A DNA stretch of 64,000 nt, taken from Sweltsa coloradensis (taxonomy: Eukaryota > Arthropoda > Insecta > Plecoptera > Chloroperlidae). Below the pieces are notes generated by a model. The model was not told where the DNA came from. It did no database searches and saw nothing but the letters and a program-made list of their open reading frames with translations. The stretch is from the NCBI GenBank assembly GCA_024449915.1, contig JAMZAV010001459.1, forward strand, positions 62,001 to 126,000, given 5' to 3'. This document shows positions 21,147 through 32,187 of the stretch, piece after piece; position 1 is the stretch's first letter, and every line of letters starts with the position of its first letter. Made by a program: the position numbers and the translations under genes.

Positions 21147-21440
21147 GTAAACTGACGACCCCTCGACGACGATGACAATGACACAACGAACGATGACAAA
21201 GACGATGACGACCGCGACGTGAGAAACCCCCCTTCCTCCCCTTACCCGTGGCTGGTTCTGACCAGCATGCCCCCCCCCACCCACCCCACCCCCTTAGGCT
21301 AGAGCGGTGCATTATGACCTAACGGTTGACGCGTCCTTAATCCAAATAAAAAAAAAACATCGGTCTTTCCTTTCCACATCCTCTTTAGGCTAGAGTAAAG
21401 CAATTTGGCCAAACGGTTGACGCGCCCTCAAACAGCAAGA
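21147..21440 (+). mobile_element. HP-SINE 3' part (21147-21352) and older tail (21370-21440)
   Basis: The first starts at TGACGACCCCTCGACGACG and ends in an A-run. The second shows CTCTTTAGGCTAGAG...GGTTGACGCGCCCTCAAAC. Confidence 0.65.
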
Positions 21441-21449
21441 CATAAAATT

Positions 21450-21560
21450 CATTGAAGAGAGAGAGAGAGAGATTGATTGATTGAGGTCTTTATTAAGGCG
21501 GGATTAAGGCTAGTGAAGCCTTATCTTCCATCCAACCTGATTTTAGAGCTACATAAACTA
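21450..21560 (-). mobile_element. 3' end of an unrelated retroposon on the minus strand
   Basis: Read on the minus strand, it gives CCTTAATCCCGCC, an AATAAA signal, GACCTC, then ATCAATCAATC and a TC run. An AATAAA plus short tandem repeat end is typical of a LINE or SINE 3' terminus. The family is unknown and the 5' extent is unclear. Confidence 0.5.
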
Positions 21561-22011
21561 CAAAAATAATTACATTTAATTGTAACAGCTTATCCTAGAT
21601 ATTAAAGTAAACAATGAATATTTCATATGAATGAAGAAATTAAACTATATAAACAAAATACATGTATAAGGTTACTTACATAATAATGAACTTATATTAC
21701 TGTTATAGAACTAAGTTTTGTATGTGCGTTGTTAGCACAAAACAATTTTTTAAAGAAAATATTGGTTCGCGTGTAATTCAACTTAAAATATTTATATTAT
21801 TAAAATACACAATCATTCACACATCTCATTCATTCCTAAGAGTATATTGCAACCAAAGATTAGGTGCAACGTCATTACTGTAGAAGGGAGATAAATTCAT
21901 ATTACTACTCAATACTACTGATTATTTTGTATTAGAAGATGGAGAGAAATTAGATTAGAGGTTGGTTAATTTTAAGTATAAGTAAATCAGGCATCGGAGA
22001 GGCTTTGTAGA
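21561..22011. other. AT-rich unassigned segment
   Basis: It may be the body of the minus-strand retroposon. No domain is seen. Confidence 0.3.

Positions 22012-22070
<59 letters not shown>
22012..22070. repeat. (GA)n microsatellite
   Basis: About 28 uninterrupted GA units, with shorter GA and TC runs at 21451 and 22285. Confidence 0.95.
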
Positions 22071-22074
<4 letters not shown>

Positions 22075-22307
22075 TAAAATGTAATAACTGGGGTACTATG
22101 TAGATTAGTTATTATTATAATTGGTTTATAAATGTAAATCTAGGCGGAGATATTTATAGACGGCCTAGCTGGTAACTTTCCTTCATCGCTCGAGGTCGGT
22201 CACGTCGCTGCTTGATAGGTCACTATTAGTCACTATAGTGTCCGGGCCTAGTGACCCCGACACGTGACCTGTGTGGAGGGTCAAGCACTCCTCTCTCTCT
22301 CTCTCTG

Positions 22308-22890
22308 CTCTACCCGTGGCTGGTTCTGACCAGCATGGGCCCTCCACACCACATCCCCTAGAGTGGCGCATTATGACCTAACGGTTGACGCAACCTTAAT
22401 CCAAATAAACTTTTAATAAAAAAACTGTCTGCATAACACATGATATGTTATATTTGTTGCTTTAGCCCCTCAGTATTCCTCACTTATCGTAAAGGCGAGG
22501 ATAGTGGTAAAGTTCATCTCACAAACGTCAGTTATATTATGTTTCCCCCGAAACTAGCGGCAAGCTCTGGCAGTCGTCGTCTAGGAATAATGTCCTCCCC
22601 TTGACTCTTACGTTTCTCCCCTTTGGAAAAAAATATATGATTAAAAATTAACTAATAAACTACATTATCACAGGAGGCGCAATACGACCAAACGGTTGAC
22701 GCGCCCTTAAACCTCATAAACATCGACGACCACCCCGACCATGATAAAACCACAACACGAATGTTGACAAAGACATTGACGACCACGACGTGAGAACCCC
22801 TCCCTCCCTTCCCTCCCCCTACCCGTGGCTGGTTCTGATAAACATGGGACTTTCCTCTCCATATACTCGAGGCTTGAGTGGTACATTATG
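22308..22890 (+). mobile_element. HP-SINE pieces around a sister-LINE tail
   Basis: 22308-22425 is a SINE 3' end. 22475-22635 is a subfamily B centre (CGTAAAGGCGAGGATAG). 22736-22890 is a further centre-to-tail piece. Between them (22636-22735) lies the sister-LINE end described separately. Confidence 0.6.
22636..22735 (+). mobile_element. sister-LINE 3' end with SINE-type terminus
   Basis: TTATCACAGGAGGCGCAATA is the LINE-type lead-in, but the end is ACGGTTGACGCGCCCTTAAACC...ATAAAC, as in HP-SINE, in place of GAAGCGCCCTAG...CGT. The same arrangement recurs at 50631-50740 and 39470-39520. Confidence 0.65.
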
Positions 22891-22904
22891 ACACACTAAC
22901 ATTA

Positions 22905-23075
22905 CAAAGTTTTCTACTTTCATCACCATCTTCTTTATTCAAAAATCTTAAGTAAACGTGTATACTAACTAACACAAAAACAACACATTCAACACATTAA
23001 TTTATTATATCACAGGCGGCGCAATATAACTTAAGACCAATAGCTCATGGTTGTTGCGCCCTAGTTTCTCACGTC
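22905..23075 (+). mobile_element. CGT-LINE 3' fragment, diverged
   Basis: From ACTTTCATCACCATC to TTGCGCCCTAGTTTCTCACGTC, with an internal AAGACCAATAGCTCA change. Confidence 0.6.
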
Positions 23076-23720
23076 CAATGAAAAAACTTTGCTCGTCAAT
23101 GGCATCGATTCCAAAGGGATTTACTTGGTCTGCGCTTAAGTTTAGTCCTCCACTGAAAAGTTATATGATCGAGTGGATATTATAAAAACGAATAAATGAA
23201 TAAATCATTTAGCACCCCTTTTTTGCCCGGGGTAAAATTTGGCACAAAGCATGACTCTGCATATCTTAAAAGGCGAGGAAAGAGACCTAAACATCAGCTA
23301 GTATGTAAGGGAGTTATTTACTCCCCTAAACTAGAGGCGAGCTCTAGCAATCGTCGTCGGGGACACCTTTCCCTTCCCTTGTCGACCTCCCCTACGACGA
23401 TGACAATGGCACAACGAACGATGACAAAGACGATGACGACCGCGACGTGAGAACCCCCTTTCCCTCCCCTTACCCGTGGCTGGTTCTGACCAGGGGGGTG
23501 AGACTCGACTGGCCTCAACTTCCAAGTGGTTTTGAATTATCTGATTCCGTCCATGAAGAAACAATTCCGACATTCGGTATAGACTCGAGTTTCGTTTCCG
23601 ATTTTCGGAATCATTCCGTAACTTGCGTCTGTGGCAAGGATTTAACCATTGTTTAAGCCAATCGGAAGCTTCGTTATAAAACCCACCGCCATGATTATGT
23701 AAGAAAAAACTAGCCAGCCG

Positions 23721-23731
23721 CATATTTAAAA
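23721..23731 (+). promoter_or_regulatory. TATA-box-like site in the TIR element
   Basis: CATATTTAAAAGGCAGTG is spaced to start a transcript at about 23755, roughly 180 bp upstream of the ATG at 23934. It is inferred from sequence only. Confidence 0.4.
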
Positions 23732-23933
23732 GGCAGTGAGTTTTTGTGCAGCCGTGTTTTGTTTTTTATCTTGTGTACGCAAACGTCAAATTTGAGGTAT
23801 GTTTGTTAATTACTATGTTTATAATAAACAATAATGGAAACAAAGTACTGTGCAACAATAAACAACTTATAATGAGTCAAGCAAGTGTACTGTGGACCAA
23901 CATATCACGAAATATTCCGGTAATCGAAATAAA

Positions 23934-24090
23934 ATGGAGGATTTTGTTGTTTACAAATTTACGACTGTCGGAAGTGTTTCCGTCAACCAAATAGCAGACG
24001 GAATCGAAAGATTTGTTGAGTCTACCGATTGTCGGAATACAGCACGGAAATCAACCAAACCACGTGGATTTTGCGTCGAGTCTCACCCCC
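23934..24090 (+). pseudogene. truncated unknown ORF in the TIR element
   Basis: ATG at 23934 opens MEDFVVYKFTTVGSVSVN..., with about 52 codons inside the element before the frame runs through the TIR into the SINE and stops at 24122. I do not recognise it. It could be the N-terminus of the parent element's protein, cut by an internal deletion. Codon use looks less AT-driven than the flanks. Confidence 0.4.
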
Positions 24091-24185
24091 CAGCATGGGC
24101 TCCTCCTCCCCATATCCCCTAGGCTAGAGTGAGTTGCGCATTATGACATAACGGTTGACGCGCCCTTGAATCAAACAAAATTTTT

Positions 24186-24665
24186 TAAAAAACTCTACGC
24201 TAGACGTGGACTTGAATTTGTACCTAGTATACCTGGACCTGGACCTAGACTTCGGATAATATTCAGACCCACCCTTGACCCTTTATTCTACTTCTAAATC
24301 ATTGCCCTTTACGACCAAGAGCCACACAACGACAGCGAAAAGGGAAGGAAACACATAACAACCCCTTCGCCTTTGAGACGGAGAAAAAGTTTTTGGGCTC
24401 CCGGGATAGTGAGGCTTTTATAGCCAGATATTTTTGTATCCCCCATTTAAAAGTCCCCATCGATACTAGGTCATCAATGGATCAATTTCACTAGAATTTT
24501 GGGACTTGGAGCCCCTTTTTCTTTTTTCGTATTAAACTAAAACGCTTAAACCACTGATAGCGATTACGATTTTTCCCTTGAATGGGTGAAATCACAGATC
24601 TAAGCTCCCCCCCAAAATTTTCTATTATTAAAGGGGTGCTTGAAAATCGTCTTTTTTTCAGACAA

Positions 24666-24706
<41 letters not shown>

Positions 24707-27700
24707 AAATTTTTTTAAATTTTTTATTTGCTAAAACACACCCCAAAAAACTCATTTCACCCCCTTTATTTTAATAATATCACAGGGGGGCGAAATTTTC
24801 CCAAAAACAGTTGAAGTTTCGTAGTTTTTTACTTTCGTCGTAGACCCCAATCCCCCCGTGATGCGGGTTTACCGTCTTGGTGCATTGGCTGCCTGTTTTA
24901 GGGTTTTTCTGTTTTTCTGTGGAAAAATTTTTTACAATCCGAAGAATTTTTTTTAAAAAAAATTTAATTTAATTAAAAATTTTTTTTTAAAATTTTTTTT
25001 TTTTTAAAGAGCCAATGCTAGACGGGTTTCGGCCCCGGTTTGAAGAGTTTTAAAGAAAAAAAAAAACAAGCTCTCATTTTTATGATCAAAAAATTATAAA
25101 AAAATTCAACCATACCCCAAAAAAAATTTTTGAACACTCGGATTTGCTTTTTTTTTTCTTTGTCGGTTATTGCTTCGGAAAAAATGATAATTTTTGGAAC
25201 TTGATGATAAAACTTTACTGCATTAAAAAAATTTTTAAAAGAAAAAAAAATTATCCTTTTTCATAAAGGGCGCGGAAATTTTTTTTTACTATTCTAAACC
25301 TGGGTGAAATTTGATATTTTTTAAACCCAAAAATTAGGGCAAAAATCTTTTAAAATTACATCATAAAAGTTCACAAAACGGCTCAAAGTGGGCCCCAAAA
25401 AATGGGATTTGAGGGGGGCCACAGAGTTCCGCGTCTGTGGGGTTTAGGATCGCATTACAAACCGAAAAGGGCAGTTTTGACGTAAATCACAGTCTGATAC
25501 CCGCCACGTGAGGTAGGCCTACCCCGTAAAACGCAAATGTCGAGCCTCCCCCTGACCCTTACCATTGAAACTTATTTTGGGGGTTTTTTATGTTAAATAA
25601 AATTTTCTAACATGACGACATAACCATAGAAAATTTAAAAAAAAAGCAGGTATTTTGGGGAATTTGGTCCGATTTTTAAAAAAAAATTAAACAAAAAAAG
25701 GTGGGCTTTTTTTTCTGGGAAACTTTTTTTAAAAAGCACTGCACCCACCGCTTGCTTGATGTATCATGAGAAATTAACTAAAGTAATTATGTTAACTTAT
25801 TTTTTTTAAATCCATATATTATGTAGTGAAAAAAAATCGGGTGACCCCCGGGTTTGACCGGTACGTACCTTTTTCCCATAAAAATTGTCCCTTTGTCCCA
25901 GAAACTAAAAAAAATTACGTTTTTGTCCCGGGTTTTGCAATTTTAGTGAAAAAGTGCCTGGTTTTTTCTTAACATACCGGGCATGGAAAGAATGTTTTAA
26001 AAAAATATGCTCTCTGATATCTTATAGAAAAACCAATTTAAAAGTTCTTCCCCTTCCCAAGGAAAATTTCTTTTTCTCTGGGGGTTTGCGAGTATTATTA
26101 ATGATTTTGGTGGGGGGTGCCGGGTCGCCCCTTCGTGTGTGAAAACGTAAAAATCGTTGGGCCCATATACTTTTTGACGCTCCCTTACAAATGCTGAAAA
26201 CTTCCCAAATAATAGAAATAATATAAGTCTTATGATCCCAAAATTTTATTCAATTTGGGGAAGTTTTTGAACTTTTTGGGGGAACAAAATTTTAAAAAAA
26301 TTGTCACTATAGTTTTGGGGGGGTGCAAAACCCCAAAAATGTGCTTTTTTAAATTTTATTTTTGATATTAATTTCCCTTTTTACGAAAACTTTTAAAAAC
26401 ATTTTGGGTTTGGTTTACCCGTTTTTAAAACCCTTCTGTCCAGGGTTTTTAAATACTTCAATGCACAGAAAATTATACGAAGTCGCCGAAATTTCATGAC
26501 AGGGCGTTTGTTGGGCCCTCGCTCTTTTTTTAATTTTCCGCTGTCGGACGAGCCATTTTTGAGATATATAAGCCCAAAACCGCTCAACTTTACCATTGGG
26601 CCCCATGTAGGTTAAACAAATGTTTTGGGTGTTTTAGCTGTGTAAGTTTTTAAAAATTTTTTTATTTTATATTTCAGGTCAATTAAACTTTTCTTTTACT
26701 GCTTTTTCAATCGACAGCAAATAAATGCGGGAAAAAAAAGCTGCATGCAGTTTTTGCATCACAAATATTAATTTCTTTAAAACAGAGGGGCTTCATTGAT
26801 GGAATTTTTTAAAACTGAATAGTGGGGGCCCAACACTGTAAATAAAATTTTGGGAAATTTTAAAAGGCCCCGTCGGTTGTATGCTACTGTAGCAGTCCCA
26901 AAACGTTTTATTTTTTGTTTGTTTCCGTGCTTAGAGAAATTTTGCGTTTTTTGTTTCCCACACTAAAAAAAACTTGAAAAATACACCCAAAACCTTACCA
27001 CTCAAAAAAATAAATCAAAAAAAATCACCTCAAATCTGCTTGCTGTATAAGGTGCCTGAGTGTATAGCGCACCGCGGTTTGGGTTTGGGCCCCCAAACTG
27101 GCACCTAGATAAAAATCAAGTTAAATATTTTTTTTATAGCACTATAACTGGTTCGTTTTATACCCCTAATGTATTCCCCAAAATTTGATTCCAATTTTGT
27201 TAAACCCATGATCAACATTAATTTCATGGATTTAGATGATAATTTTCTTAATGAAAATTACAAAAATCGTAAACTGTGTTTCAAATCTATGTTTTAAACG
27301 AATTGAAACTAGGGTTTGACGAACCAAAAAGGAAGTTTTCCAAAACTCAAGAAGTAATCGATCAACACTTTTCCTTTTTTTTTGTGACGGCAAATTTGTT
27401 AGACATTGAGTCAGTTATGGGACCTGTACCAAAAGACAGTTTTTTACTCGAAATCTGTTACCGTATGAAGATACATTTGAAAATTTAAATGTGAAATTCC
27501 ACTATTTTTTCCCGTTGGGCTGTTGTCAAATTTTCTTGTGCTATTGAAAAAAAAAAAAAAATACCCCCAGTAGTAAAAACCCCCCGTAAAAACCCATTTA
27601 AATCTACAAAGCTGGGAATGTCGGTGAAAATTTTTAAAAAATGTCCCAAAGGGCGAAAAGACTGTTCAAAAAAACAATAATGCGAAGAAACCCTGTACGT

Positions 27701-30700
27701 GGAAATCAAAACCTTTCCCAGAGAATTTTTTTGCAAACCAAGCTGATTACTATTTTCATTATTGTGAGGTTTTAAAAAATTTTGCAATGAGCAAAACTAA
27801 TTAGCAAAACTAACTAATTGTAATTTAAAAAACAGGTATGGCCAAAATAGTATTAATAAAAATTTCCCTTTCAATTACAATTTTTAAAATTTTCCGTGTT
27901 TTTTGGGAACTCACAAATATTTTTGTAGTTTAATACCCCCCAAATAAAAAAAAAATTTTAAAAAAAAAACCCCAGCCCAAACTCTCCTTTAAAGTTTTTT
28001 GGCTGTGAAAGGGTGTGGGGTATAGAATTTTAGCCAAGCATTTTTATTCTTTCCCCCCAAATTTTTTGCCCTAGAAAAGAAGGGAAGATCATTTCGCCTG
28101 TTGACAAGCGCTTTAAACCAACCCTTTTCCATCATTTAAATACATGCAATTTTTAAAAAAATTTTCGCTGAATCTTTTGGATGAGCGGGAAGGGGGGGAA
28201 GACTTTTAAATTTTACTGACCCCCAAAAATTTTTGCTCGGTGTTTTTTTTTTTTTTTGTTTTTTTTGTTTTTTTTTTTTTTCTGTCTTTTTGTTACTCTC
28301 TACCAGGGAAACGGGGATATCCGATTTTTGATTTAAAAATTTTTACAGGGCCTTCGAAAACTCGAACTTGGGTTATTGTTTTTTTGGGACAATTTTAAGA
28401 AATATTTCCCCATGGAAAATCGTCTTTTAAAGATTTTTTTTTCGATTTTTTGGCGATATTTTCCCTGACATTTGGGGCCTTCCGACCCAAAGGGGGGGGC
28501 TACCCAAATTCAATTATACATGGCATTAAGGGTTTTGGTGTTTTAGTTTTTTTTTGAAAGAAAAAAATTTTAAAAAGTTAGCCAAACTATAGAATAAAAC
28601 TTTATGTAAATTTTTTTTTTTTTTGTGCGATATTTTCGGGGGCCATTTGGGCCAATTCTGGGGGGGGGCCCAAAGGGGGGGCTTAAAAACGTTCTATTTC
28701 ATAAAATTAAGGTTAGGTGATGTGTACCTTTTTTGAAAGGAAAAAATCAAAATGTTTTGCCAGAATTTTAAAAAATAAAGCTTTTTAAAATAAATTTTTT
28801 TTAAAGGGAAATAATAAAAAATTTACATAAACAATAAAACCCTTTAAAAACAATCACTAAATGCGTAGGCAACAAAACAAAGCACTTGCAAAAGGGAAAA
28901 AAAATATCCCTGCAAACTAAAAACTTTAAAAAGCTCATTTCCCTCAACGCGGCGGGAAATTTAAACCCTTTTTTCCCAGTTTTTTATCACAATAGTTTGA
29001 AATGTGTGGGGGCAGGTGAAAAAAAACCCCTGTTCGCTCCCAAGTTTTTGGGCACCCCAAAAAAAAGGGGGAAAAGGGAAAAAAGCAGACAAAAAAAAAG
29101 GGACGACCCGGGCCTTGTATCTCAAGGATAGATTAAAATTTAGTTACCCCCCCCCCGCAAGCCGGAAATTTTTTTTTTTTGGGATTTTACGCAAAATTTT
29201 TAACACAGAAATGGTTACGGATTGGGGTGATTTTTTTTTTTGGGAGATCATGAAACCCCATATCAGGTCATTCACCGAGTTTCAAATTGTAAATTTTTTT
29301 TGGGGCCCCCCCTGTGCCGATGCTGAAAACCCCCAAATCGGGGGGGGTAATGGGTCGAGTTAGCCATCCCCCTACTTGGCTTTCGGGCCCAAGACCGTCC
29401 CCCCTAATTACGTTTTTCCGTAGGCCTACAAGGAAAGTCCCTGCCACTTTAAACCTGCCTCGTGCCCACATAATAATTTTAAAATTTTTACGTGGCATGG
29501 GGTCAGAAATTTTAAATAATTGATTCAAAATTTTTACTATTTTAAAATTTTGTTAGAAGTTTTAAATTTCCCTTTTTTCTGTTACATTTTTTTCGGGGTT
29601 TTGGCCCCCCCCCCAAACCCCCAGTGAATAGTATACTCTGCGCGACAGGGAAATAAATAAGGCGCGGCCAACCAAAAGCATGTCCTTCACTATCTCCCGC
29701 GAAATTCGTTAACTATCTGTCATTGAAGTTTTAACACATGTGACGCATGTTTTTAAAACTGATAAACCAACAATATGTTTTTTCCAAAAGTTTTTTGTAA
29801 ATTTGGGATGAATATCAAAAATAAAATTTATAAAAGTCCTTTTTTTTTTTTAGACCAAAATTTTAAAAAACTCTAAAATATTTTTTTAAAAAGGGGAAAT
29901 GTGGGTATTCAAATGGGAAAGGTCGATTTGTCTTTTAAAAAATCGTACAAAGTTTTGATTTAGAACAAGGATCAAAAAGGGGGAAAAGTCATGCGGAAGC
30001 GTCGCGGGCGCGCTCAAAAAACCCTGTTAAACAAGGCGGATTCTTTTTTGTATACGGGTTTTTGGGTTTTATTTTTAATTAGGGGTTTCTAAAAGTATAA
30101 AAGTCATCTTGTTCCTTTCCGCCGGTAGGGCTCCCCAAATTTCCCTAACTTGCCGATTGCCCTGCACGATGCGATAAAGCCTTCGCCTTAAGTAATTTGC
30201 CCCTGGAAAGTTATTAAAAAATTTTTTCCCCTCCAAAATTTTAAGTGAAACAAAATGGAATGAGTAAAAAAAAATAAAAAGTTTTCCTAACGGGGCTCGA
30301 AAACCCAAAGTCCTCTCGCATGCAAAAAGAGCTCTAAAAACCCCTCGGCAAAAATGACCACGGTAAAAGTTTCGGTCTAGAGTGATTTTTATACAGATGC
30401 ACGTAACTTGCGATAAAACTTTAAAAATTTTTAATGACTATTAGGAAAACCTTTTTTTAAAAGTTTTTAAAAATTTTTGGGCGATATTTTTAGAGTGAAA
30501 AAACGTCTCTTTTCCAAAAAGAAAGTACTTATAATTTTTTATTTTTTTCATTAAAAAATTCGGTGTGGCGTCCCGTCGCATTTAAAACATCAACTTTGCC
30601 CCAAATTTAAAATTTCGTGGTTTGAAAAGTGGTGGTAAAGCGGGTAGCCTTTGGACCCAAGGGGAAAACCGCACCCTTTTTTGGCAGAGCTACCGATGCG

Positions 30701-31150
30701 GACGATTTTGTTTGGTAGTCACCGGGGAAAATTTGAAGCGCTCGGCCCTGCTTTCCACTCTTAATCGTAATTTTTTAAAAAAAAAAAATCGAAATTGGGG
30801 ATTTTTTTTAAAATAGTTTTCGATTGCGCTCAAAATTTTTTCACAATAATTAATTTTATAAATTAAGTTTTTTTGTGAAAAAAAAATTCCCAAAGGAAAA
30901 AAGCATTAGGTGTCATAAGTCAAAGAATTTTTTTAAAAAAATAAAAAAAAATAAAAATTTGATTTTCCCCTGAGAATAATTTTTCGTTACCCCTTTAAAA
31001 TTTTAAAACCCCTATTTTTAATTTTTGAAATTAGGGTTTCTGTGAAAAAACATTAAATTGGTTGATGTTGGTTAAGGGCCAAAAAATTTTTTTTTTAATC
31101 GAAAAAAAACGTAAAATTGCAATTTTATGAGAAATAATTTTCCATTTCGC
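24186..31150. other. low-fidelity, homopolymer-rich block
   Basis: Sequence character changes abruptly. There are long runs of A, T, G and C, frequent one-base indels and no clean repeat copy. Families that are sharp elsewhere are only barely recognisable: a CGT-LINE tail at 24660-24842 (ATATCACAGGGGGGCG, AGTTGAAGTTTCGTAG) and the TIR element at 24870-25050 and 30745-31150. Open frames of 60-119 codons in it show no domain and should not be trusted. Most likely unpolished long-read or gap-filled sequence. Genuine decay is the alternative. Apart from these remnants I can assign nothing here. Confidence 0.65.
24660..24842 (+). mobile_element. CGT-LINE 3' end, corrupted
   Basis: AACACACCCC...ACTCATTTCACC, AATATCACAGGGGGGCG, ACAGTTGAAG and CTTTCGTCGTAG occur in the right order with run-length errors. 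Confidence 0.5.
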
Positions 31151-31352
31151 TCAAAAAAGTGGGCAGGGTTTTAAAATTTCAGAGATTTCGAAGGACTCCA
31201 TAAAATATCATTGCAATTGGAGAATCGGTTTAGCCGGAATCGTGTTAACAAACACACAATAATACACACAGAAAAAAAAACATTCCGGATTTTTTCTCCA
31301 GTGTATAGTGAAATGAAATTTTCGCTTCGCTCGCTACGCCCATCCAATAAAA
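30745..31352. mobile_element. third copy of the 586-bp TIR element family
   Basis: It matches 2820-3270: TTCGATTGCGCTCAAA, GAGATTTCGAAGGACTCC, CGGTTTAGCCGGAATCG, ACATTCCGGATTTTTTCTCC. It ends CGCTACGCCCATCCAA, close to the right TIR. The left end is lost in the low-fidelity block. Confidence 0.65.
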
Positions 31353-31371
31353 ATACACAGACACCTTTTCC

Positions 31372-31615
31372 CACGGTAGAATAGGCCCAAAGCATTCCTC
31401 CACTAATCGTAAAAGACGATTTAAGAGAAAAAGTCCATCTTGCTAACATTCAAAGGGTTCTTTATTACTCCCTGAAACCAGAGGCGAGCTCTGGTGGTCG
31501 TCGTCGGGGACCCCTCTTCCTTCCCTTGACGACCTCCCCGACGACTACGACATTGATAACACGAACGATGACAACAAAGGCCATTACGACCACGACGTGA
31601 GAACCCCAACCATTC
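31372..31615 (+). mobile_element. HP-SINE A, diverged, 3' truncated
   Basis: CGTAAAAGACGATTTAAG and the CGTCGTCGGGGAC stem are present. It ends at GAGAACCCCAACC, where another SINE begins. Confidence 0.68.
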
Positions 31616-32187
31616 CCGTCTGGCCCAGAGCATGGCTCTGCTAGTCGTAAAAGTCTAGGAAAGATATAAGTCCATCTCGCAAACAATTAGGGGAGTGCTC
31701 CCTAAAAGCTAATAACTATAGCTGTGGATCCCCGTCTGGGCCCGGGGTAGAATAGGCCCAGAGCATGGCTCTGCTAATCGTAAAAGGCGATTCAAGAGAA
31801 AAAGTCCACCTCGCAAACATCAGCTAGAAAGAGCGGAGTATCTTACTCCCCGAAACTAGAGGCGAGCTCTGGCAATCGTCGTCGGGGACATTGTCCCCTT
31901 CCCTTGACGACCCCCCGGCGACGATGACAATGACACAACGAACGATGACAAAGACGATGACGACCGCGACGTGAGAAACCCCCCCTTCCTCCCCTTTCCC
32001 GTGGCTGGTTCTGACCAGCATGGGCCCCTCCTCCCCCCCCCCCCCCTCCTTAGGCTAGAGTGGTGCATTATGACCTAACGGTTGACGCGTCCTTAATCCA
32101 AATAAACCAAAAAAATAGCTGTGGCGGTCGTCGTCAGGGACCTCTCACCTTCCCATTAGGACCTCCCCGAAGACAACAATGGCACCC
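31616..32187 (+). mobile_element. older HP-SINE split by a young one
   Basis: The left part 31616-31727 (CTGGCCCAGAGCATGG... to ATAGCTGTGG) resumes at 32115 (ATAGCTGTGGCGGTCG...). The ten duplicated bases are the target-site duplication of the SINE between them. Confidence 0.78.
31731..32114 (+). mobile_element. HP-SINE A, reference full-length copy
   Basis: Inverted repeats in order: TCTGGGCC/GGCCCAGA (31735-31742, 31755-31762); AATCG/CGATT with a 7-base loop (31776-31792); ATCGTCGTCGGGG pairing over 13 positions, one wobble, with CCCCGGCGACGAT (31875-31887, 31913-31925); GCTGGT/ACCAGC with a TCTG loop (32004-32019). A C-run, TTAGGCTAGAGTGG, the CCTAACGGTTGACGCG block and an A-rich end follow. 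TGGCCCAGAGC-like A-box and GATTCAAG B-box-like words in the head permit a Pol III origin, unproven. There is no conserved coding frame. Confidence 0.85.

Larger units (their letters stand above)
23494..24090 (+). mobile_element. 597-bp TIR transposon with promoter-like and coding segment
   Basis: Perfect 16-bp terminal inverted repeats (GGGGGTGAGACTCGAC / GTCGAGTCTCACCCCC) are flanked by a CAG duplication of the SINE target CTGACCAGCATGG. The interior is unlike any other repeat here. It has a TATA-like site, a possible GTATGT donor and a short open frame, so it looks like an internally deleted derivative of a larger coding transposon. 3-bp target duplications and G-rich ends occur in PIF/Harbinger-type elements, but no superfamily is assigned. 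Confidence 0.78.
23222..24185 (+). mobile_element. HP-SINE B interrupted by a TIR element
   Basis: The SINE runs 23222-23493 (head TTTTTGCCCGGGG, GGCGAGGAAAG, up to CTGACCAG) and resumes at 24091 (CAGCATGGGCTCC...) to about 24185. Confidence 0.75.

Noticed and set aside
1..24000. Integron-like cassette array (unique segments each followed by a conserved one-way site)
   Set aside because: Nested copies with target duplications, 5' truncations and A-rich or CGT ends show retroposition. The one-way pattern remains unexplained, but it does not need site-specific recombination.
28886..29528. Overlapping frames of 69-119 codons in the low-fidelity block
   Set aside because: They consist of homopolymer-derived residues (KKKGK, FFFF) on both strands. 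No domain is present and sequence reliability is poor.
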